From: DASSFZ01 sp035283185
GTDB taxonomy: Bacteria > Chloroflexota > Anaerolineae > Fen-1058
Length of the DNA stretch: 64,000 nucleotides
Assembly: GCA_035283185.1 (NCBI GenBank)
Contig: DATEUJ010000179.1
Span: 12,201-76,200, forward strand
Reading direction: 5' to 3'
A program made the position numbers and the translations under genes. Positions 18,201 through 24,391 of the stretch are shown here, in pieces (position 1 is the first letter of the stretch; each line of letters starts with the position of its first letter). The notes beneath the pieces are model-generated. The model was not told where the DNA came from. It did not search any database and worked only from the letters and a program-made list of their open reading frames with translations.

Positions 18201-18923
18201 GAGCGTGCCATTGCCAGCTACGAAGGCGCGCTGCGAGCGGCGCAGGCCGGGGCCCCGCCGTACATGGCGGTCCTGCCCATGGGCGGGCTTGGCTCCGCTT
18301 ACCTGGACATCAGCCCGACGCTCTCGGAGCAGATCGACCGCTACCACGAGCAGGCTCTGGGTATGCTGGACACGCCGATGGGCGCGCCGGCCGGCGGGCT
18401 CACCTGGGCGGATCTCGGCTTCTGCCTGCTGGCCAAAGGCAATGTGGATCGCGCCGGCGAGATTCTACAGAAGGGACTGTCTACTCCGGCCCAACAGGGG
18501 CTTGTCAATCGCCCGCGCTTTCTGGTCGGTCTGGCGTACGTGGCCGTGGCGCGCACCCAGCTCCACGAAGCCGCCCGGCTCGTCGGCGAGGCGCGCCGGT
18601 ACGTCGAGGAGCGCACTATGAAGCACCTGTATCCGGAGGTGGCGTTCGCTGAGGCGACCGTCAGCGCCGCGCGCGGCGAATCGGAGAAGGCGCTCGAGCC
18701 GTTCGCGCGCGCGGAGGCGCTCGCGCAGGGAATGGGAATGCGCCCGATGGTCTGGCAGGCGCGGGTTGAGGCGGCGAAGGTCCTGGACGCGCTGGGCCGC
18801 ACGGCGGAAGCCGAGGCAAAGCGCCGTGACGCGCGCGCGATGATCGACGAGATCGCCGCCTTGTTCACCGACGAGAATCTGCGCGCGGCGTTCGTCGAGA
18901 GTGCGATGAGAAAGATCGAGTGA
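15294..18923 (+). CDS. Zinc ribbon/class III nucleotidyl cyclase/AAA ATPase/TPR signalling protein
   Basis: A 1209-residue protein in four parts. Residues 1-50 are a double zinc ribbon (Cys 6, 9, 20, 23 and 31, 34, 45, 48). About 80-265 are a class III cyclase domain with both metal Asp residues (FADVVGST, Asp 96; LMGDALLAFFG, Asp 140) and the transition-state Asn and Arg in MGDAVNLAAR, so it looks catalytically competent. About 285-680 are a STAND-like AAA ATPase and winged helix, with Walker A GEAGLGKSR (about 316-324) and Walker B VLVFEDLHWVD. The rest is TPR-like helices. Such proteins are presumed to couple ligand or partner binding by the TPR and ATPase to cAMP or cGMP synthesis; the ligand is unknown. 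A second paralogue follows 3 bases after the stop. Confidence 0.88.
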   Translation: MPTMKCPNCQHDNPPEAAFCMNCGTKLSRACANCGATLPAAARFCMSCGQPVGGSTSADEARLARLAAAAPAPLVEKMRAAHLEGERKQVTVLFADVVGSTALAEQMDPEEWTAIMNRAFEQLSPAIYRYEGTIARLMGDALLAFFGAPLAHEDDPVRALRAALDLLKAARAYGDELRRERGIEFAVRAGLNTGLVVVGAVGSDLKYEYTAMGDAVNLAARFQTAADPGTVLISDDTRRLAAPFFEFEDRGMIAVKGKAEPVHAYRVIGERAGVVRERGIEGLSSSLVGRDAEMHTLRGAFIELRRGRGQIVSVMGEAGLGKSRLVAEFRASPTPIAGVKVKLRWLEGRSFSYETSTPYAPFADLLGGLFHVQFEHTDEEKYRLIQKKLVEIAPDRVTETAPFMASLLGVEVTGEDAERVRYLEPPQLRSRVFEAVIEVIERLAGQGPLVLVFEDLHWVDPTSLDLIEQLMLLTERAEVMILALFRPRRHEPSWRFHEAAARDYAHRYTSIALQPLDGESSRELVANLLQIEDLPESVRALILRKAEGNPFFVEEVIRSLLDSGLVVRHDGRWRATREIADIAVPDTLVGVIAARLDRLDEESKRVAQAASVIGREFQYDVLTDVHEARAAPDEALGTLQRRELVRETSRVPRRAYRFKHVLTQETAYMSVLLARRRDLHRRVAECLERIEPDRINDIARHFLEAKDNARALPYLVEAGDRAARVYATQEAIGFYTRALEILPSVEGAPLARRAYEGLGGALMMTGDIPRAVEIYQAMLRYAEARGDFPMQVSALNKLSLAVMWMGRLEETEQYLLRAEQLARQYEDQAGLAEMFTVRCGVCNIIGDFPGVARYMGESIELGRRLNVKEQMAYGLTHMTNALTNMTRFDEARATAREALQLVEEIGHLQFRAELHMHAIPFHHLLDGNLDAAWQAAEEGLGIAKRIGLPYGESLAAYSLGVIAHLRGEYERAIASYEGALRAAQAGAPPYMAVLPMGGLGSAYLDISPTLSEQIDRYHEQALGMLDTPMGAPAGGLTWADLGFCLLAKGNVDRAGEILQKGLSTPAQQGLVNRPRFLVGLAYVAVARTQLHEAARLVGEARRYVEERTMKHLYPEVAFAEATVSAARGESEKALEPFARAEALAQGMGMRPMVWQARVEAAKVLDALGRTAEAEAKRRDARAMIDEIAALFTDENLRAAFVESAMRKIE

Positions 18924-18926
18924 CCT

Positions 18927-18986
18927 GTGCAATGTCCAAAGTGCCAGCATGACAACCCACCGGAAGCTGCCTTCTGCATGAGTTGA
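18927..18986 (+). pseudogene. Frameshifted first zinc ribbon of the second cyclase-ATPase gene
   Basis: Starting at a GTG 3 bases after the previous stop, this frame reads MQCPKCQHDNPPEAAFCMS and then TGA, matching the first zinc ribbon of the two paralogues (15294 and 34698). Compared with those, one base is missing at the following CGGC, which moves the second ribbon and the rest of the protein into the frame opened at 18983. This is either a real frameshift or a sequencing error. The stop overlaps the TTG at 18983. Confidence 0.7.
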
Positions 18987-21900
18987 GCGCGAAATTGAGC
19001 GCAGCCTGCACCAAATGCGGCGCGGCGCTGCCAGCCGGCGCGCGCTTCTGCATGAACTGTGGCCAGCCAGTCGGCGCCAGCATCTCCGCCGACGAGGCCC
19101 GCCTCGCTCGCCTGGCTGCTGCCACGCCCTCCCCGCTGGCCGAGAAGATGCGCGCCGCCCACCTCGAAGGCGAGCGCAAAACGGTCACCGTTCTGTTCGC
19201 CGACGTGGTCGGCTCCACGGCATTGGCGGCGCAGATGGACCCTGAAGACTGGACGGTGATCATGAACCGCGCCTTTGAGCGGTTGGCGCCGCCGATCTAT
19301 CAGCACGAGGGGACAATCGCCCGGCTGATGGGCGATGCGATCCTGGCCTTCTTCGGCGCGCCGGTCGCGCACGAGGATGATCCGGCGCGCGCGATCCACG
19401 CGGCGCTTGACCTATTGGCCTCGGCGCGTGCATACGCGGATGAAGTCCGTCGTGAGCGCGGAATCTCGTTTGCAGTGCGCGTTGGGATCAATACAGGTCC
19501 GGTGGTCGTCGGCGAGGTCGGCAGCGACCTGAAGTACGAATACACGGCGATGGGTGATGCGGTCAACCTGGCGGCGCGCATGCAATCGGCGGCTGATCCC
19601 GATACGGTTTTAATCACGGAATACACGCATCGGCTGGCTGCGCCATTCTTCGCATTCGAGGATCGCGGCAAGCTTACGCTCAGAGGCAAAGCCGAGCCGG
19701 TTCACGCCTATCGCGTGATCGGTGAACGCACCGGCCCCGTGCAGCCACGCGGGATCAAGGGCCTGCGCTCGCCACTCGTCGGGCGCGATGCCGAACTGGC
19801 TGTGGTGAACGCCTGCATGGAACGGCTGCGTCAGGGACAGGGCGGCATCCTGGCTATACTGGGCGAAGCCGGATTAGGCAAGAGCCGCTTGATGGCGGAG
19901 GTGCGGCAGTCGCTTATCGCAGATGGCTTATTGCTGATGGCCGATAGCTTATTGCCTGTCGCTGACCGCGTATCGCTCGCCGTGGGTGCGATAAGCAATG
20001 TGCCATCCGCCACTGGCTATCTGCCATCTGCCATCGGCTGGTTCGAAGGTCGCACACTCTCCTTCGGCCATACTATCAGCTATTGGCCGTTCCGGGAGAT
20101 CTTGCGGCAGTGGTCGGGCATTGGAGAAGATGACGCAGAGCTTGAAGCGTGGAGCAAACTGGAGCGCAAGACCTCCGAGGTCTTCGAGACCTCGGAGGTC
20201 TCAGAGGTGCTGCCTTATCTGGCGAGCCTGCTGGCGCTCGAAGTCAAGGGCGACTTGGCCGGGCGGGTCAAGTATCTCGACGGCGAGGCGATGGGGCGAC
20301 AGATCTTTCTGACTTCGCATCGTTTCTTCGAGCGACTGGCGCAGACCCGGCCCACCGTCCTTGTATTCGAGGACTTGCACTGGGTGGACGAGTCCTCAGC
20401 GCAATTGTTGGAACACTTGCTTCCGCTCGCCAGACGCGTGCCGCTGCTGATCTGCGGCTTGAGCCGGCCCGACCCGAATACGCCGGCGGCGCGCCTGTGG
20501 GAGATCGCTGCTCGGGAGCATGCTGACCGCTACACCGAAATTGGTCTCTTATCCTTGTCGCACGGCGACAGCGCGCAACTGGTGCGCAACCTGCTGGCGA
20601 TGGATAACCTGCCGGCGCGCGTGCGCGAGATGATCCAGCGCAGAGCCGAAGGCAATCCATTCTTTCTGGAGGAAGTCGTCCGTGCGCTGGTCGACAGTCG
20701 TGCCATGGTGCGGGATGCCACCAGCGGGCGCTGGCAGGCCACCGCACAGCTCGACGCCATCACCATCCCCGACACGATTCAAGGTGTGATCATCGCCCGC
20801 GTCGATCAGCTTGCCGAAGACGTCAAACAAGTGCTGCGGACGGCGGCGGTGATCGGGCGTAGCTTTCTGTATCGCGTGCTCAAGGCGGTAGCCCAGGCGG
20901 ATCGGGAACTGGATCGGCACTTGGCCGAATTGCAGCAGGTCGAACTGATTCGCGAGAAGCGGATCGCGCCGGAAGTAGAATACATCTTCAAGCACGCCCT
21001 GGCGCAGGAAGCGACGTACGAAAGCATTTTGCTGCACAAGCGGCGCGAATTGCACGCCAGGGTGGGGCAGACCATCGAGGCGCTGTTCGCCGATCGGCTG
21101 GAGGGGTTTTATGGCCTGCTGGCTTACCACTACGCGCGGGCCGATGCCTGGGACAAGGCGCAAGCGTATCTGCTTAAGGCCGGCGATCAGGCGGGCAGCC
21201 TGGCAGCCGACGCTGAGGCGCTGGCGAGCTATCAGCAGGCGATGGCAGCGTATGCGCGCGCATTCGGCGATCGATGGCAGCCATTGCAGCGTGCGACGCT
21301 GGAACGTAAGATGGGCGAGGCGCTCTTCCGGCGAGGGGAACATACCCAGGCGCGCGAGTGCGCCGAGCGGGCGTTGGCCTATCTGGAACGCCGGCTGCCC
21401 GCCTCGCGCTGGGAAGTGCGGTGGGCGATCGTGCGCGAGGCGGCCGTGCAAATCGGTCATCGCCTGTGGCCTGGCCTCGTGCTTCGGAATGCGAGCAGGC
21501 CGGTCCGTCCGGAGGTGGAAGAAGAGATACGTCTCTATTACCTCGTCGGTTGGACCGAGGTGTTCGAGCATTCGGAGCGACTGCTGCTGCTCGCGCTCAA
21601 AGGATTGAATGTTGCCGAGCGGAGTGGTTTCGCGTATGGAATTGTGTTGGGGGCGTCGGGGCTTGGGCTGGTGGCCGACATTATCTCCCGCTTCCGTCTA
21701 GCCGAGTACTTCCATCGTCAGGCCGTGGCTCTGGCCGAACAACTTCAGCATCCCGCCGCGCTGGGCTTCGCCTATCAAAACCTGACCGTGCACGAGTTCG
21801 CGCTGGGGAACGGGGATGCGGTCCTCGAGTACGGTGGTCGGGCCGCCGAGATCTTTCACGATACCGGCGATCTGCATGCCTGGGGCTCGATCGTCCGGTT

Positions 21901-22639
21901 TACCGCTTACGTGCTGGAAAAGCGAGGTGAGTTTACACGAGTCCTGAACGTGGCTCAGGACCTGGTTCACATTGGACAGGCCGCGGCCGATGCGCAGGTA
22001 TGGTGCCTGGGGGAATCGCGGCGGGGATCGGTCTGGCGGCGCATGGGGCGGTTCGAGGATGCTATCGCTTCTTTGCTAAAGGCCATCGAATTGGCCGAAG
22101 CCATTCCGGATCACTCCACGCGCGTGGAGAGCGGCGGCGAACTGGCGAGGTGCTACCTGCGCCTGAGCCGGCTGACCGAGGCGTTAGCCGCGTTAGCCAT
22201 GAGCGAACAAGTCGTCATCCGACAAGGGCTGAGAAGCGGCCCGTTGGCCTGGGTTCACATCTGCCTGGCCGAAGCGTATCTGCACGCCGCCGAGCAGTCA
22301 GGTGCGCAAGAACGAGCCGCCTGGCTGAAGAAGGCGCGACAGACTTGTCGAGCGGCGCTGAAGCAAGTCAGGGCGATTCGTCCCTTGCTGCCGGAGGCCC
22401 TGCGCCTGCAAGGAACGTATGAGTGGCTGAGCGGCAGGCCCGCTGCGGCGAATAAATGGTGGCAGCGCAGCCTGGCCGAGGCCGAAGCGATGGGGCATCG
22501 TCATGACGCCGGGCTTGCCCATCTGGAGATGGGCCGACGATTGGGCGGACGTACCCACCTGGAGCGTGCCGAGGCCGTCTTCGCTGAAATCGGCGCGGCG
22601 TGGGATTTGGCAAAGGCGCAGGAGCTGCTTGACGGATGA
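18983..22639 (+). CDS. Class III nucleotidyl cyclase/AAA ATPase/TPR protein, second tandem paralogue
   Basis: A 1218-residue protein read from a TTG that overlaps the stop of the frameshifted ribbon, so only the second zinc ribbon remains at its N terminus. The cyclase domain keeps both metal Asp residues (Asp 74 in FADVVGST and the Asp in LMGDAILAFFG) and GDAVNLAARM. The ATPase follows with Walker A GEAGLGKSR near residue 294 and Walker B VLVFEDLHWVDESS, then a winged helix and TPR helices. Between Walker A and the GWFEGRTLSFG strand there is a 42-residue low-complexity insert encoded by a heptamer array (19912-20037). A second palindrome-encoded insert (KTSEVFETSEVSEV) lies about 40 residues later. 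The product may be functional if the zinc ribbon is dispensable or if ribosomes shift. Confidence 0.82.
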   Translation: MSAKLSAACTKCGAALPAGARFCMNCGQPVGASISADEARLARLAAATPSPLAEKMRAAHLEGERKTVTVLFADVVGSTALAAQMDPEDWTVIMNRAFERLAPPIYQHEGTIARLMGDAILAFFGAPVAHEDDPARAIHAALDLLASARAYADEVRRERGISFAVRVGINTGPVVVGEVGSDLKYEYTAMGDAVNLAARMQSAADPDTVLITEYTHRLAAPFFAFEDRGKLTLRGKAEPVHAYRVIGERTGPVQPRGIKGLRSPLVGRDAELAVVNACMERLRQGQGGILAILGEAGLGKSRLMAEVRQSLIADGLLLMADSLLPVADRVSLAVGAISNVPSATGYLPSAIGWFEGRTLSFGHTISYWPFREILRQWSGIGEDDAELEAWSKLERKTSEVFETSEVSEVLPYLASLLALEVKGDLAGRVKYLDGEAMGRQIFLTSHRFFERLAQTRPTVLVFEDLHWVDESSAQLLEHLLPLARRVPLLICGLSRPDPNTPAARLWEIAAREHADRYTEIGLLSLSHGDSAQLVRNLLAMDNLPARVREMIQRRAEGNPFFLEEVVRALVDSRAMVRDATSGRWQATAQLDAITIPDTIQGVIIARVDQLAEDVKQVLRTAAVIGRSFLYRVLKAVAQADRELDRHLAELQQVELIREKRIAPEVEYIFKHALAQEATYESILLHKRRELHARVGQTIEALFADRLEGFYGLLAYHYARADAWDKAQAYLLKAGDQAGSLAADAEALASYQQAMAAYARAFGDRWQPLQRATLERKMGEALFRRGEHTQARECAERALAYLERRLPASRWEVRWAIVREAAVQIGHRLWPGLVLRNASRPVRPEVEEEIRLYYLVGWTEVFEHSERLLLLALKGLNVAERSGFAYGIVLGASGLGLVADIISRFRLAEYFHRQAVALAEQLQHPAALGFAYQNLTVHEFALGNGDAVLEYGGRAAEIFHDTGDLHAWGSIVRFTAYVLEKRGEFTRVLNVAQDLVHIGQAAADAQVWCLGESRRGSVWRRMGRFEDAIASLLKAIELAEAIPDHSTRVESGGELARCYLRLSRLTEALAALAMSEQVVIRQGLRSGPLAWVHICLAEAYLHAAEQSGAQERAAWLKKARQTCRAALKQVRAIRPLLPEALRLQGTYEWLSGRPAAANKWWQRSLAEAEAMGHRHDAGLAHLEMGRRLGGRTHLERAEAVFAEIGAAWDLAKAQELLDG
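19912..20037. repeat. Heptamer array inside the cyclase-ATPase coding sequence
   Basis: Eighteen consecutive 7-base units. The first ten all begin GC (for example GCTTATC, GCAGATG, GCTTATT, GCTGATG); the last ones are their approximate complements (CCATCTG, CCATCGG). The array is therefore a large imperfect palindrome. Its 126 bases add 42 in-frame residues to the ATPase linker. Confidence 0.75.
20170..20200. repeat. 13-bp perfect palindrome inside the same gene
   Basis: GACCTCCGAGGTC (20170-20182) pairs with GACCTCGGAGGTC (20188-20200) around TTCGA. The intergenic element at 31568-31598 has the same architecture with compensating base changes. Confidence 0.75.
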
Positions 22640-23010
22640 AACGGTTCACCCGACTTCAGCACTTGCTCCGGCTCGCCGCTCGCATCGGCGCGGATCCCGC
22701 CGACGGCGACGACCTGCGCCTGCAGAAGACGCTTCTGGTGTTCGGCAGCTTCATGTTCATCCCGGCGGGGATCATTTGGGGCATCATCTACTTTGTGTTT
22801 GGAGAACTGCTCGCTGGCGCGATTCCGCTGTCTTACTCTGCCGTTTCGACTATCAGCATCGTGATCTTCGCGTTTACACGCAACTATCGATTCCTGCGTT
22901 TTAGCCAGCTCCTCCTGATATTGCTGCTTCCCTTCCTGCTCCAGGTGGCGCTGGGCGGCTTTGTCAACGCCAGCGCCGTCATCGTGTGGTCTCTGATCTG
23001 TCCTTTCGGT
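22636..23010 (+). pseudogene. Truncated membrane-anchored nucleotidyl cyclase (membrane part only)
   Basis: The ATG overlaps the preceding stop (ATGA). The frame encodes a soluble start (MKRFTRLQHLLRLAARIG) and about four membrane helices, including KTLLVFGSFMFIPAGIIWG and RFSQLLLILLLPFLLQ. It ends at VWSLICPFG just where the 3' end of the convergent radical SAM gene begins. From memory, chloroflexal proteins with this membrane domain continue into a class III cyclase domain, which is absent here. Beyond 23010 the frame only reads the antisense of the radical SAM gene. I treat it as a remnant left by a rearrangement at about 23010. Confidence 0.6.
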
Positions 23011-23011
23011 C

Positions 23012-24034
23012 TCAATTCCACAGCACCCGTACCCTCGCACGCCGCTCGTCGAAGCGATACAGCCCGGCTTCGCGCGCAGCGGCCACCGCGTGCGCATATT
23101 CCTCGCCGGTGATGTGGCGATTGATCTCGGCAAACTTTTCATCCGTCACTCGCCCGGCTGGGTAATACTGGGCCATGATGTTCACGTAGGTATGGGGCGA
23201 GACCTCGCGGGCAAGGAATTCCATGATCTGGCGCGTACCGGCAATGTCCCCCGGCATCACCAGGTGCCGCACCAGCACGCCGCGCTTCGCCAAACCGTGT
23301 TCGTCCAGTTTCAGCTCGCCGACTTGACGGTGCGTCTCCTTGATCGCCCGCCGCGCCGCCTCCGGGTAATCTTTGGCCAGCAAGTACCTCAACGCCATTC
23401 GCGAATCCCAGATCTTGAAATCCGGCATGTAGATGTCCACGATGCCGTCCATGTAACGCAGGCTCTCCATCGAGTCGTAGGCCGAGGTATTGTAAACGAT
23501 CGGCAGACGCAGCCCGCGCTCGACGGCGAGCGCCAGCGCTTCCAGAACCTGGGGCACGACGTGCTCGGGAGTGACAAAGTTAATGTTGTGGCAGCCCCGC
23601 GCCTGCAGCTCCAGCATCATCGAAGCGATGCGATCGGGCCGGGTCTCGCGCCCTTCGCCGGCCTGGCTGATGTCCGCGTTTTGGCAAAAGACGCAGCGTA
23701 AATTGCACCACGAGAAGAAGATCGTCCCACTCCCGTTCCAGCCACGCAGACAGTCTTCCTCGCCGACGTGCGGAAAATAACTGCTCACCCGCGCGTATCG
23801 CCCGGTCTTGCAGGCGGCCGTCTTGTTGGCCAGCCGATCCACGCCGCAATTGCGCGGGCAGGCCAGGCAATGCGCCAGCCCGGCCACCGCCTCACGAGCG
23901 CGGCGCTGCAGCTCTCCGCTTCGGTAGAGTTGCAGGTATGCCGGCTCGAAATCCTGTGAGCGAATGATGAACTCGGAGCTATCTTTGGTCTCGGTGCGCG
24001 CCTGCATTTTCGTGCTGCCCTCTGTCGCGTGCAC
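23012..24034 (-). CDS. PflX-like radical SAM protein (COG1313 type)
   Basis: A 340-residue protein with the radical SAM motif CNLRCVFC (Cys 110, 114, 117) preceded by an N-terminal cysteine cluster (Cys 56, 59, 63, 75 in CLACPRNCGVDR and AACKTG), the arrangement of uncharacterised PflX-type proteins related to pyruvate formate-lyase activating enzyme. Conserved INFVTPEHVVPQ, DIYMPDFKIWD and RHLVMPG follow. No glycyl-radical enzyme lies nearby, so the target is unknown. The start at 24034 is the longest option; a second ATG lies 9 codons in. A TATAAT occurs on the minus strand at 24058-24063 without a good -35. The stop abuts the truncated cyclase. Confidence 0.85.
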   Translation of the reverse strand: MHATEGSTKMQARTETKDSSEFIIRSQDFEPAYLQLYRSGELQRRAREAVAGLAHCLACPRNCGVDRLANKTAACKTGRYARVSSYFPHVGEEDCLRGWNGSGTIFFSWCNLRCVFCQNADISQAGEGRETRPDRIASMMLELQARGCHNINFVTPEHVVPQVLEALALAVERGLRLPIVYNTSAYDSMESLRYMDGIVDIYMPDFKIWDSRMALRYLLAKDYPEAARRAIKETHRQVGELKLDEHGLAKRGVLVRHLVMPGDIAGTRQIMEFLAREVSPHTYVNIMAQYYPAGRVTDEKFAEINRHITGEEYAHAVAAAREAGLYRFDERRARVRVLWN

Positions 24035-24091
24035 AACTGGAATGCTTATTCTGGCGTATTATACCTTGACAGCGTCAGATTCGGCTCGCTG

Positions 24092-24129
24092 CGCCGTCCT
24101 CGGCGCGGCCAACGCCGCTGGGGACGGCG
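24092..24129 (-). terminator. Hairpin between the restriction operon and the radical SAM gene
   Basis: CGCCGTCC (24092-24099) pairs with GGACGGCG (24122-24129) and encloses a GGCG/CGCC pair. It could end transcripts coming from the minus-strand genes above. There is no clear T-run. Confidence 0.4.
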
Positions 24130-24136
24130 GCTTGAG

Positions 24137-24328
24137 CTAAAAGAAAGCAGATAGCCCAGCAGATTCGAGTAGAGTCGGCGCAATTCCTTTAGGGTTTGTC
24201 AGATCATGGAGCTTAGCGTTGGTCGGCACGACGATCAGAAGAGCGGCCAGCGCAACGAACGCGAGCACAATGCTGACGGAGAATCGAATCCCGGAGATTA
24301 CAGTAGACACAGAAAGCAACCTGCGCAT
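24137..24328 (-). CDS. Possible small membrane or secreted peptide
   Basis: A 63-residue frame beginning MRRLLSVSTVISGIRFSV with one strong hydrophobic segment (SIVLAFVALAALLIVVP) resembling a signal anchor, then about 25 polar residues. No homologue is recognised and no Shine-Dalgarno is visible. It fills most of a 357-base gap that otherwise contains only the hairpin at 24092. It may be the remnant of a longer gene. Confidence 0.25.
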   Translation of the reverse strand: MRRLLSVSTVISGIRFSVSIVLAFVALAALLIVVPTNAKLHDLTNPKGIAPTLLESAGLSAFF

Positions 24329-24391
24329 CGCCACTTCGCCACACCGATTGTGGCGCGCCGTCACGGTGACATTGGCAAGGCCGATCTGCCG

